Source: Mesorhizobium sp. NZP2077
GTDB lineage: Bacteria > Pseudomonadota > Alphaproteobacteria > Rhizobiales > Rhizobiaceae
Reading direction: 5' to 3'
Length of the DNA: 64,000 nucleotides
Assembly (NCBI RefSeq): GCF_013170805.1
Contig: NZ_CP051293.1
Coordinates: forward strand, 3,168,001-3,232,000
A program made the translations under genes and the position numbers. Shown piece by piece: positions 1-7,259 of this stretch; the stretch's first letter is position 1; each line of letters begins with the position of its first letter. Under the pieces are notes generated by a model. That model had not been told where the DNA came from and ran no database searches. It worked only from the letters and a program-made list of their open reading frames with translations.

Positions 1-134
1 TCGCGGGTGGTCGGCAATTTGGCGCCGGCGGCCAGCGCGCCGGTCTCGATCAGCCGCCGCAGTGCCGCATAGAGCTCGCGGCTGCGCGGGCCGTCGCCCG
101 GCAGCACCGGGATCAGCGCCGACCAATCCGGCAT
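1..134 (-). CDS. MocR/PdxR-type GntR regulator, N-terminal part only
   Basis: The gene runs off the left edge; only the first 44 residues are in the window, starting at the ATG complement at 132-134. They begin MPDWSALIPV and continue with SRELYAALRRLIETGAL and KLPTTR, the usual start of the winged-helix DNA-binding domain in MocR regulators (GntR helix-turn-helix fused to an aminotransferase-like domain). The aminotransferase part is not visible, so MocR is inferred. Support comes from the divergent pyridoxamine-phosphate-oxidase-like gene and the repeated ATTGGTC boxes between them, a layout known for PdxR/MocR regulators of vitamin B6 genes. A plain GntR regulator cannot be excluded. Confidence 0.7.
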   Translation of the reverse strand, partial: MPDWSALIPVLPGDGPRSRELYAALRRLIETGALAAGAKLPTTR

Positions 135-180
135 ATTGGTCTGATTTTTATCCACTGGATTGGTCCTTTTATCGACCAAT
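135..180. promoter_or_regulatory. Probable MocR/PdxR operator: repeated ATTGGTC boxes
   Basis: Three copies of a 7-bp box lie in the divergent intergenic region: ATTGGTC at 135-141, ATTGGTC at 159-165 and its inverse GACCAAT at 174-180. The first two are direct repeats 24 bp apart; the last two form an inverted repeat with an 8-bp spacer. Direct plus inverted half-sites in a divergent promoter are typical of MocR/PdxR binding. Binding is inferred. Confidence 0.6.
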
Positions 181-190
181 ATCACAGCGC

Positions 191-943
191 ATGGTTGGCA
201 GGCCAGAGACAAGGATGCAAGCCGTGAACGACGTCGCCGCCAGCTTTCCGACTACCAGCCGCAACCGGGTCAAGCGCCTGCATGAGCGCGGCAGCTACGA
301 TCACGCGGCCGTCTTCGCGGTGCTGGATGCCGGGCTGCTCTGCCACGTCGCCTATACATTCGACGGCCAGCCCTATTGCACGCCGACCATCCACTGGCGC
401 GAGGGCGACATGCTTTACTGGCACGGCTCGTCCGCCAGCCGCATGCTGCGGCAGCTGCGCGGCGGCACGCCGGCCTGTCTCACCGTGTCGCATCTCGACG
501 GGCTGGTGCTGGCGCGCACCGGCTTCAACCATTCGGCGAACTACCGGTCGGCGATGTGTTTCGGCACGGCGCGCATCGTCGACGAGCCGGAGGAGAAGAT
601 GAAGGCGCTGGCCGGCGTCGTCGACCGCTTCTACCCCGGCCGCAGCGAAACCTTGCGGCCGATCTCGGCGCAGGAAGCCAAGGCGACGACGGTCATCGGC
701 ATGCGCATCGAGGAGGCATCGGCGAAAGTGCGCGCCAAGGGCGTCGCCGACGATGAGGAGGATTACGGCCACCCGGTGTGGGCCGGCGTCATCCCGGTGC
801 GCATGGTGATCGGCGCGGCCGAGCCCTGTCCGAGGCTGCTGCCTGATATCGAGCGGCCGGAGAATCTGGCTGGGTATGCCGAGGGTGAAAGGTTGGATCG
901 CGCGCTGATAGAGGCGCAGGCGGTGTATGAGGGCGAGCCATAA
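191..943 (+). CDS. Pyridoxamine 5'-phosphate oxidase family (FMN-binding split-barrel) protein
   Basis: A 250-residue protein if translated from ATG 191; ATG 215 is an equally possible start (MQAVNDVAASF), as neither has a strong ribosome binding site and 191 lies just after the operator boxes. Residues from about 25 on (VKRLHERGSYDHAAVFAVLD, then CHVAYTFDGQPYCTPTIHW) match the flavin-reductase/NimA-like branch of the PNPOx split barrel. These bind FMN and usually reduce or sequester small molecules; true PNPOx activity is not implied. Divergent from a probable MocR regulator, which suggests pyridoxal-phosphate-linked control. Confidence 0.8.
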   Translation: MVGRPETRMQAVNDVAASFPTTSRNRVKRLHERGSYDHAAVFAVLDAGLLCHVAYTFDGQPYCTPTIHWREGDMLYWHGSSASRMLRQLRGGTPACLTVSHLDGLVLARTGFNHSANYRSAMCFGTARIVDEPEEKMKALAGVVDRFYPGRSETLRPISAQEAKATTVIGMRIEEASAKVRAKGVADDEEDYGHPVWAGVIPVRMVIGAAEPCPRLLPDIERPENLAGYAEGERLDRALIEAQAVYEGEP

Positions 944-950
944 CCTGCGC

Positions 951-1110
951 TTCTTCCCTTCTCCCCTTGTGGGAGAAGGTGGCCTCGCGAAGCGAGGTCG
1001 GATGAGGGGTGTTCCAGAAAACACCAACGCCTCACTCCGCTGGAGCACCCCTCATCCGTCTCGGCGCTGCGCGCCGATCCACCTTCCCCCACAAGGGGGG
1101 AAGGAAGGGC
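951..1110. repeat. Intergenic palindromic repeat (RIME-like mosaic element)
   Basis: The whole gap between two genes is a long imperfect palindrome. Its left arm contains CTTGTGGGAGAAGGTGG and GATGAGGGGTG; its right arm contains CACCCCTCATCC and CCACCTTCCCCCACAAG. This composition is familiar from dispersed, non-coding intergenic elements of rhizobia. It encodes no protein and would fold into a large hairpin in either transcript. Confidence 0.65.
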
Positions 1111-1150
1111 GCACCTTGCCGCTGCCAGTGCCTCGCGCTATCCCCCCACC

Positions 1151-1603
1151 ATGATCACCTTCCGCAAGGCGCAAGCCTCCGACCTGCCTGTCATCGTCGC
1201 CATGCTGGCCGACGATCCGCTGGGTGCCGCCCGTGAAGATGCCTCGTTGCCACTGGCGCAAGGCTATGTCGATGCCTTCGACGCGATCGACGCCGATCCC
1301 AACCAGTTGCTGGCGGTGGCCGTGGATGGCGCGGAGGTGATCGGCACGTTGCAGATCACCTTCCTCGCCGGACTGTCGCGCAAGGGCGCCTGGCGCGGGC
1401 AGATCGAGGCGGTTCGTATTGCCGGCCAGCGGCGCTCGGGCGGCATCGGCCGGCTGATGTGCGAATGGGCGATCGATCAATGCCGGGCGCGCGGCTGTAG
1501 TCTTGTGCAACTGACCACCGACAAGGGGCGGGCGGACGCGCACCGCTTCTATGACAGCCTCGGCTTTACCGGCAGCCATATTGGTTACAAGAAAGCACTG
1601 TAG
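1151..1603 (+). CDS. GNAT family N-acetyltransferase
   Basis: A 150-residue single-domain GNAT acetyltransferase, the usual length for the family. It starts MITFRKAQASDLPVIVAML. The acetyl-CoA binding motif A is seen around residues 75-105 (IEAVRIAGQRRSGGIGRLM, the Q/RxxGxG/A signature), and a C-terminal FYDSLGFTGSHIGYKKAL strand-helix-strand completes the fold. The acceptor substrate cannot be read from the sequence. No clear ribosome binding site precedes ATG 1151; the start is chosen because the first beta strand begins there. Confidence 0.85.
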   Translation: MITFRKAQASDLPVIVAMLADDPLGAAREDASLPLAQGYVDAFDAIDADPNQLLAVAVDGAEVIGTLQITFLAGLSRKGAWRGQIEAVRIAGQRRSGGIGRLMCEWAIDQCRARGCSLVQLTTDKGRADAHRFYDSLGFTGSHIGYKKAL

Positions 1604-1675
1604 CGTTCCGCCCCTGCAGCGACTGGCGTATAGCGCAAGGCATTCAGGCACTATTTGAATTGCCTGGCAAAGCGG

Positions 1676-1702
1676 ATATAGGTCAGTCAGGTTGACCTAT
1701 AT
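1676..1702. promoter_or_regulatory. Operator-like perfect inverted repeat before the aminotransferase gene
   Basis: ATATAGGTCA (1676-1685) and TGACCTATAT (1693-1702) form a perfect 10-bp inverted repeat with a 7-bp spacer, ending 25 bp before the aminotransferase start. A symmetrical site of this size and position is most likely bound by a dimeric regulator, which is not encoded next to it. No T-run follows, so it is not a terminator. Confidence 0.6.
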
Positions 1703-1726
1703 GAAAATCGTCTGGGGAGGCGTGAC

Positions 1727-2935
1727 TTGACCCTTATGAACCTCTTGGCTTCGCGCTCGTCGCGCATGAAAGCCTCCGAAATCCGCGAGTTGCTGAAGCT
1801 GCTCGACCAGCCTGACATCATCTCGTTCGCCGGCGGCATTCCCGATCCGGCGCTGTTTCCGGCCGAGGCCATCCGCGATGCCTATGCCGAGGTGCTCGGT
1901 GGTGCCGAGGCCGGGGCGGCGCTGCAATACCAGGTTTCGGAAGGCTATCTGCCGCTGCGGCGCTGGCTCGCCGGGCAGATGGGCAAGCTCGGCGTTGCCT
2001 GCGACGAGGGCAACATCTTCATCACCTCCGGCTCGCAGCAGGCGCTGGACTATCTCGGCAAGCTGTTCCTGTCGCCCAATGACACCGCGCTGGTGACATG
2101 GCCGACCTATCTCGGCGCGCTGCAGGCGTTCAACGCCTATGAGCCGCGCTATGACCGGCTGCGGCCTGAAGGCGGCAACATGACGCCGGATGCCTATCGC
2201 GCGGCGGCAGCGGCGAATGGCGGCAAGGTCAAGTTCGCCTATCTGGTGCCTGATTTCGCCAACCCGACCGGCAACACGCTGGACAAAAAACAGCGCGAAG
2301 CGGTGCTCGACCTTGCCGGCGAACTTGACATCGCCGTCATCGAGGACGCAGCCTATCGCGCGTTGCGTTATGACGGCGAGGGCGTGCCGCCGATCCTGGC
2401 GCTCGACTGCGCGCGCTCCGGCGGCATCGACAAGGCGCGCACGCTCTATTGCGGCTCGTTCTCGAAAATCCTGTCGCCGGGCATGCGCGTCGGCTGGGTG
2501 TGCGCGCCGCGCCATGTGGTGGAGAAACTGGTGCTGATGAAGCAGGCGTCGGACCTGCACAGCCCGTCGATCAACCAGCTGGTCATGCACCGCGTCGCCG
2601 AAGCCGTGTTCGACGGCCAGGTCGAAAAACTCATCGGCGCTTATCGCGAGCGCCGCGATGGCCTGCTTGGCGCGCTCGAAGCCAACATGCCGGAGGGCGT
2701 GAGCTGGAGCCGTCCGGAAGGCGGCATGTTCGTCTGGGCGACGCTGCCGGAAGGGGCTGATGCCACCGAACTCCTGGCACGCTCGGTGAAAGAGGCGCGC
2801 GTCGCCTTCGTGCCCGGCAATGCCTTTTATGCCGACGGCACCGGCCGCAACACGCTGCGGCTATCCTTCACGCTGGCCGACCGCCGCGCGGTGAGCGAGG
2901 GCATTCCAAGGTTGGCGGCGCTGCTGAAGGGGTAA
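1727..2935 (+). CDS. PLP-dependent class I/II aminotransferase (2-aminoadipate-aminotransferase-like)
   Basis: A 402-residue fold-type I aminotransferase. Start TTG 1727 is preferred because GGGGAGG (1714-1720) is correctly spaced; ATG 1736 is the alternative. Visible features are IISFAGGIPDPALFP near the N-terminus, the PLP-ring contact ANPTGNT at residues 178-184, D207 and Y210, the Schiff-base lysine K247 in SGSFSK-type context (YCGSFSKILSPGMRVGW), and a C-terminal NTLRLSFTL arginine for the substrate carboxylate. The N-terminal arrangement resembles LysN/KAT-II and the effector domain of MocR proteins, so 2-aminoadipate or a broad amino donor is likely. It stands alone behind a strong palindromic operator. 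Confidence 0.88.
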   Translation: MTLMNLLASRSSRMKASEIRELLKLLDQPDIISFAGGIPDPALFPAEAIRDAYAEVLGGAEAGAALQYQVSEGYLPLRRWLAGQMGKLGVACDEGNIFITSGSQQALDYLGKLFLSPNDTALVTWPTYLGALQAFNAYEPRYDRLRPEGGNMTPDAYRAAAAANGGKVKFAYLVPDFANPTGNTLDKKQREAVLDLAGELDIAVIEDAAYRALRYDGEGVPPILALDCARSGGIDKARTLYCGSFSKILSPGMRVGWVCAPRHVVEKLVLMKQASDLHSPSINQLVMHRVAEAVFDGQVEKLIGAYRERRDGLLGALEANMPEGVSWSRPEGGMFVWATLPEGADATELLARSVKEARVAFVPGNAFYADGTGRNTLRLSFTLADRRAVSEGIPRLAALLKG

Positions 2936-2954
2936 ATTCCCCCGCCCAAGGGGG

Positions 2955-3848
2955 TCAGGGGCCGTTATGCGTGCCCTTGATGGCGTCGCCTTCAAGCTTG
3001 GTGAACGGCACGAAGGACAGCGTGCCGCCATTGTAGATGTCGGCGCGCGTAACCTGGAACGTCCCATCCGCTTCCTGATGCTTGGTGACTTTCAGCACAT
3101 GCTGGGCGCCGGGCGGGCCGACCGGGATGACCATCATGCCGTTCGGCTTCAGCTGCTGCAGCAGCGGCGGCGGGATGTGGTCGATGCCGCAGGTGACGAT
3201 GATCTTGTCGAACGGCGCTTCTTCATGCCAGCCATAATAGCCGTCGGCGTTGCGGGTGTGGATCGCCTTGTATTCGGAATACCCCCTGGCGATCAGCGCG
3301 TCGTAGAGTGCGCGTGTCCTTGCCGCCAGCGGCTTGATGATCTCGATCGAGAACACCTTGTCGGTGAGGTTGGACAGATAGGCCGACTGGTAGCCGGATC
3401 CTGTGCCGATCTCTAGCACCTTGTCGCCGGGTTTTATCTCGAGCGAATTGGTCATGCGCGCGACGCTATGAGGACCGGTGATCGTCACGCCGTAACCGAT
3501 ATCGAGATAGTGCCATTCATAGGCGCGGCCGAGATTGGCCTTGGTGACGAACTCCTCGCGCGGCGTCATCAGATAGGCGCGCTTGTCGCGCTGGTCCCAG
3601 ACGTCCTTGTGGGAGAGCAGGGCCTGGAAACGGTCCCAGCGCTGGCCGAGGAAGCCGGCATCCTCGCCCCGGTTCTTCTTCATCCAGTCGATGAAGCCGG
3701 CGCGGCTGTCCATCGCCGGCATCGCGTTGGGGTCATAGGGTTCCGGCACATTGGCCATGGCGGGTCTGGCCAGCAGCGCGCCAGCGATGCCGAGCAGGAC
3801 TTGCCGGCGGTCCATGCGCAAGCGCTTGCTGCTGGCCTCGATGGGCAT
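2955..3848 (-). CDS. Exported protein-L-isoaspartate O-methyltransferase (PCMT family)
   Basis: A 297-residue protein from ATG 3848, chosen because AAGGA lies 7 nt upstream; ATG 3863 is possible. The N-terminus carries a twin-arginine-like signal (MDRRQVLLGIAGALLARPAMA, cleavage near residue 32). The mature part has the class I SAM-methyltransferase motif VLEIGTGSGYQSAYLS, then IEIIKPLAARTR and FDKIIVTCGIDHIPPPLL, all diagnostic of PCMT. PCMT normally repairs isoaspartyl residues in the cytoplasm; the signal peptide predicts periplasmic action, which is unusual because SAM is cytoplasmic. Convergent with the aminotransferase gene. Confidence 0.85.
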   Translation of the reverse strand: MPIEASSKRLRMDRRQVLLGIAGALLARPAMANVPEPYDPNAMPAMDSRAGFIDWMKKNRGEDAGFLGQRWDRFQALLSHKDVWDQRDKRAYLMTPREEFVTKANLGRAYEWHYLDIGYGVTITGPHSVARMTNSLEIKPGDKVLEIGTGSGYQSAYLSNLTDKVFSIEIIKPLAARTRALYDALIARGYSEYKAIHTRNADGYYGWHEEAPFDKIIVTCGIDHIPPPLLQQLKPNGMMVIPVGPPGAQHVLKVTKHQEADGTFQVTRADIYNGGTLSFVPFTKLEGDAIKGTHNGP

Positions 3849-4051
3849 CTGTTGATCCTTCATGGCAGCGCATCGCGCGGCCGACAGGCCCCGCCAAGCT
3901 TCGTCCCGATCCGACGGTTTGACAATCGGGCGGTCCATACAATTCGGTAAGGTCACCGAAAGGCGGGGTTCCGTGCCAGGGTCAATGTCCGCGATGCGGG
4001 GCAAAACAAGCCGCGGCTCTCCGGCGCAATGGAACCGCTGCTGAAGGTTCC

Positions 4052-4306
4052 CTATGCCGCCACGTTCATCAGTTGCCGGAGCTTTGTAAGCCTGACGCGC
4101 GCCAGCTCGCGTAGCGATTTCTGGGACCCTGCCTCGCCGGTCTCAACAACGAAAACCAAGGTCTTGAAGTCGAGCATGAACTCATCGATGGCTGCGGTAA
4201 TCTCCTGGGATTTGCCCTTGAACCGGCGCAGCAAGGCGTTGGCTTCGTCGATGCCATCGCCGCCGGCGCTATCGAGCAGCGCTTCGAGCCTCTGAAAACT
4301 GTCCAA
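4052..4306 (-). CDS. Hypothetical 84-residue protein
   Basis: I do not recognise a family. Translation probably starts at TTG 4306 because GGAGG is spaced 7 nt before it; the open frame continues upstream to 4462, but that part has no ribosome binding site and looks non-coding. The product is predicted largely helical and amphipathic (DSFQRLEALL, DEANALLRRFKGKSQEITAA, FMLDFKTLVFVVETGE, LRELARVRLTKLRQLMNV). It has no signal peptide or membrane segment. Confidence 0.5.
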   Translation of the reverse strand: MDSFQRLEALLDSAGGDGIDEANALLRRFKGKSQEITAAIDEFMLDFKTLVFVVETGEAGSQKSLRELARVRLTKLRQLMNVAA

Positions 4307-4479
4307 TTCAAGTCCTCCCGACCGCGTGAGAAAACTCGGGCGGCAGTGGAAGGTTCCAGTGGACGTGGTCCCGCGAAAAGAAATCGCTGCCACCGTTTGA
4401 ATTCCGTGGATTTGAACGAGCCGCCGGCATTCTTTTGTTTCTGGTGGAACCTCTGCGGTCAATAGAAGTTATCACCACG

Positions 4480-4563
4480 TCTGATCCCCCGTCAGATATC
4501 TGAAAGCTGGAAATCAGCTTTCCCAAAGCCCGCCGGATCCCCCTCCTGGCGGGCTTTCGTTTG
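4480..4563 (+). ncRNA. Structured intergenic RNA candidate ending in a terminator
   Basis: The 416-bp gap 4307-4722 holds three consecutive hairpins on the plus strand: TCTGA/TCAGA (4480-4496), GAAAGCTG/CAGCTTTC (4502-4522) and the terminator stem AAAGCCCGCC/GGCGGGCTTT (4525-4534/4548-4557), followed by CGTTTG. There is no plus-strand gene upstream for the terminator to serve, so a short independent transcript is likely. The terminator loop contains CCCCCTCCT, which could pair with Shine-Dalgarno sequences. The tail of the convergent gene pair is an alternative source of the hairpins. Confidence 0.4.
4525..4563 (+). terminator. Rho-independent terminator
   Basis: Perfect 10-bp stem AAAGCCCGCC/GGCGGGCTTT with a 13-nt loop, followed by CGTTTG. 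Functional in the plus direction. Confidence 0.6.
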
Positions 4564-4722
4564 CAAGTCTGCAAGGCCGGTCTTTGCGTTGCCAGATTGA
4601 TGGCCTCAATGCTAACCGTGCAAATGGCGGCGGGAATCGGCATCGAGGCAACGCGCGCCAAAAATTGCTCAATAGAACTCCCGAACTGAGATCCATTACC
4701 TTACAGTCGAGGACTATTTTTT

Positions 4723-5238
4723 ATGCAAAACCCAACCAGGGCGATCTGTGCTGGCGCGCTTCTACTTGTGGCCGGGGCCATCGGTCTGCCCAGAATATCA
4801 TCTGTTGCTTATATTTCGTCAGCGCGGGCTCAGGAGGAATATCTTCCGACCGAGAAGGACTTTGTCGGCAAATGGAAACTGAGCGGCTCCGCCATCCGGC
4901 CGCCGCGCGACATGACCGATGCGCCGACGCCGGAACAGGAAGCGGCGGCCACCGAGTTCCAGCAGACGGTGACCGCCTTCTACGGTGCGTTCGACTATCT
5001 CGAGATCACGGCGGACGGCCGCTACAATTTCCATCAGCCGGGCGACCCGAATTCGGGCGCTTGCGTCTGGTGCGGAACCTGGTCCTTCAGCAAGAGTTCG
5101 CTGTGGCTCGAACTCGACACCGCGCCCAGGCTCGACATCTACGCCAAGGACGGGGATATGCAGATGACGTACACCACTGAGCCCGACGAAAAATCGAAAT
5201 ACGCCTGGCAGGTCTTCGGCTGGACGAAGGTTGAGTGA
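4723..5238 (+). CDS. Secreted hypothetical protein, possibly lipocalin-like
   Basis: A 171-residue protein with a Sec signal peptide (MQNPTRAICAGALLLVAGAI..., cleavage after SARA, near residue 36). The mature part starts EEYLPTEKDFVGKWKLSG and contains alternating strands such as FDYLEITADGRYNF and GTWSFSKSSLWLELDT, with one CVWC pair near residue 114. The FVGKWKL start and short beta strands resemble lipocalin-like/META-type periplasmic proteins, but I cannot assign a family. It stands alone; the start follows an A/T-rich stretch. Confidence 0.65.
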   Translation: MQNPTRAICAGALLLVAGAIGLPRISSVAYISSARAQEEYLPTEKDFVGKWKLSGSAIRPPRDMTDAPTPEQEAAATEFQQTVTAFYGAFDYLEITADGRYNFHQPGDPNSGACVWCGTWSFSKSSLWLELDTAPRLDIYAKDGDMQMTYTTEPDEKSKYAWQVFGWTKVE

Positions 5239-5290
5239 GCGGGGCGCGGCAATCGGAAGCGAATTTCGAAACAGACCTTAAGCGGCTTTT

Positions 5291-5324
5291 CATCAATCTC
5301 GTATTCTCGTATACGAGATTGATG
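5291..5324. promoter_or_regulatory. Operator: overlapping perfect palindromes before the C39-Ddl operon
   Basis: CATCAATCTCGTAT (5291-5304) and ATACGAGATTGATG (5311-5324) form a perfect 14-bp inverted repeat. Inside it TCTCGTATACGAGA (5305-5318) is a second, gapless 14-bp palindrome. The site ends 19 bp before the ATG of the first gene, so a bound regulator would block transcription. The GTATAC core fits GntR-family operators. No cognate regulator is adjacent. Confidence 0.65.
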
Positions 5325-5343
5325 CGAGCAGCCCGAGAAATCC

Positions 5344-5961
5344 ATGAACCCGTTGCCTGAAACCGTGCCGTTTTTCAGCCAGTGGGAGACGCCTGATATG
5401 ACGCTGGCTGTGCTGGCCGACGGCGCCGAGGCGGCACTCAGGCGGGATCCGCTGTGGCGGGGGTCAGGCGCCGCGAGCCTGGACGAATACGCGGTCTGGG
5501 CCGCCAACATCTGCGGCATGGCGTGCCTGAAAATGATCCTGGCGACGCGCGGCGAGATCGTGCCGACGATCGAACTGGCGAGGCGCTGCACCGGATATGG
5601 CGGCTATGTCGTCGGTGAAGGCTCGATCAAGGGGCTGATCTACGCGCCCTTCGTCACCTTCGTGCAGGCGGAATTCGGCCTGCAGGCTGAGGTGATGACC
5701 AATGTCGCGACAGCGGACATTCCGGCTATCCTTGGCCGGTCGCGGTTCTTCATCGCTTCGGTCAGCAGTGCGATCCGCTGGCCAGAGCGCGAGCCGCCGT
5801 CGAAGGGCGGCCACCTGGTGCTGGTGACGGCGGCGTCGGATGAGGGTTTCCGGTTCCACAATCCCTCCGGCCACAACAGCGCCACACAGGCAAACGCAGT
5901 GTTGGCGCCAGCCGATTTCGATCGTTTCTTTGCCAATCGCGGTATTGCCGTCACCATTTGA
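5344..5961 (+). CDS. C39-like papain-fold cysteine peptidase
   Basis: A 205-residue protein with the Peptidase_C39_2 pattern: catalytic Cys57 in NICGMACLKMIL, His157 in KGGHLVLVTAA and Asn173 in FHNPSG as the third residue. No signal peptide, transmembrane segment or ATP-binding domain is present, so it is a free cytoplasmic papain-fold enzyme, unlike the C39 domains of bacteriocin exporters. The next gene, a D-Ala-D-Ala ligase, begins 15 nt after its stop; the two surely form an operon behind the palindromic operator. The pairing suggests a role with a small peptide or peptidoglycan fragment, which is inference. Confidence 0.75.
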   Translation: MNPLPETVPFFSQWETPDMTLAVLADGAEAALRRDPLWRGSGAASLDEYAVWAANICGMACLKMILATRGEIVPTIELARRCTGYGGYVVGEGSIKGLIYAPFVTFVQAEFGLQAEVMTNVATADIPAILGRSRFFIASVSSAIRWPEREPPSKGGHLVLVTAASDEGFRFHNPSGHNSATQANAVLAPADFDRFFANRGIAVTI

Positions 5962-5976
5962 TTTCGAGGGTTTTCA

Positions 5977-7050
5977 ATGACTGAAAAGACAAGGGTTGCC
6001 ATCCTCTATGGCGGGCGCTCGGCAGAGCATGACGTGTCGCGGCTGTCGGCGGCGAATGTGCTGAAGGCGATCGACCGGACGCGCTACGAGGTGGTGCCGA
6101 TCGCCATCACCAGGGACGGCAGATGGCTGCTGCAAAAGTCATCCGAGGCCGGCGGCGACGGGGCAGGGGCTGCGGTGTCGAAGGATGGCGTGGAGGTCGC
6201 CCTGCTGCCCGGCGGCAAGGGCCGGCTGGTGGCTGTCACCAGGGGAGGCGAACAGCTTGGCCCTGTCGATGTCGTCTTTCCCGTGCTGCATGGGCCGTTC
6301 GGCGAGGACGGTTCGGTTCAGGGCTATGCCGAGGTTGCCGATGTTGGCTATGTCGGCTGCGGCATCCTGGCTTCCGCAGCCGCCATGGACAAGGATGCCG
6401 CCAAGCGGCTGCTGCGCGAGGCCGGGCTTGCCGTTGCCCGCTCGGTCACCTTGCGGCGCGGCGAGCCCGTGGCCTTCAAGGATATCGCGGCACGGCTCGG
6501 CCTGCCGGTGTTCGTCAAGCCGGCGCGCCAGGGCTCGTCCTTCGGCGTCAGCAAGGCGACCGACAGCGCCAGCTTCGCCACAGCGGTCGCGGCGGCGTTC
6601 CGGCACGACAGCAAACTGTTGGTGGAAGAATTCGTCGCCGGCCGCGAGATCGAGTGCTCGGTGCTGGAGCGGGCCGATGGCTTACTCACCGTGTCGCCGC
6701 CCGGCGAAATCATCCCGGCCGACAAGCACGGCTTCTACACCTACGAAGCGAAGTATTTCGACGCCGACGGCGCGGTGGTCAAAGTGCCCGCCGACGTACC
6801 GGCCGATGTTGTCGCCAGGACAAACGAGATGGCCACGCAAGCTTTCCGGGCGCTCGGCTGCGAGGCCATGGCGCGCGTCGACTTCTTCCTGCGCGCCGAC
6901 GGTTCGCTGCTGGTCAACGAGGTCAACACACTGCCCGGCTTCACCGACATCTCGATGTACGCCAAGGCGCTGGCGGCGATAGGCATCGGTTACAGCAGCG
7001 TCATCGACGTGCTGATCGAGCATGCGCTGGCCAGGCATGCGGCGCGATAA
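5977..7050 (+). CDS. ddl: D-alanine--D-alanine ligase
   Basis: A 357-residue ATP-grasp ligase with all Ddl landmarks: GGRSAEHDVS at the N-terminus, the HGPFGEDGSVQG loop, MDKDAAKRLL, KPARQGSSFGVSKA, the omega loop FYTYEAKYF with its tyrosine, and the C-terminal Mg/ATP motif NEVNTLPGFT. It joins two D-Ala molecules for peptidoglycan precursors. It is outside any cell-division gene cluster and sits in a two-gene operon with a C39-like peptidase, so it may be a second, specialised copy that acts on another D-amino acid or peptide; the sequence alone does not show this. Confidence 0.88.
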   Translation: MTEKTRVAILYGGRSAEHDVSRLSAANVLKAIDRTRYEVVPIAITRDGRWLLQKSSEAGGDGAGAAVSKDGVEVALLPGGKGRLVAVTRGGEQLGPVDVVFPVLHGPFGEDGSVQGYAEVADVGYVGCGILASAAAMDKDAAKRLLREAGLAVARSVTLRRGEPVAFKDIAARLGLPVFVKPARQGSSFGVSKATDSASFATAVAAAFRHDSKLLVEEFVAGREIECSVLERADGLLTVSPPGEIIPADKHGFYTYEAKYFDADGAVVKVPADVPADVVARTNEMATQAFRALGCEAMARVDFFLRADGSLLVNEVNTLPGFTDISMYAKALAAIGIGYSSVIDVLIEHALARHAAR

Positions 7051-7259
7051 GCTGCCCTGCGCAGCATCATGCCAAGCCTGCCGCCGGCCTTGAAAGGCGA
7101 ATTCCGACGGGCGGATAAGTCATTTCTTTCCATTGCCTTGGGCCGCAGGGAACATACTGGCCCGCCCGGAATTGAAGGGTAGCCAGCGGAATGCCGGCGA
7201 AGGTTGCACGCCGGCTCAATATATCAGACCATGGCCGCCGGCAGGGGGAGAGACATCAA

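Noticed and set aside
5977..7050. D-Ala-D-Lac type resistance ligase
   Set aside because: The omega loop keeps the Tyr of ordinary D-Ala-D-Ala ligases (FYTYEAKY) and no vanH/vanX-like gene is nearby.
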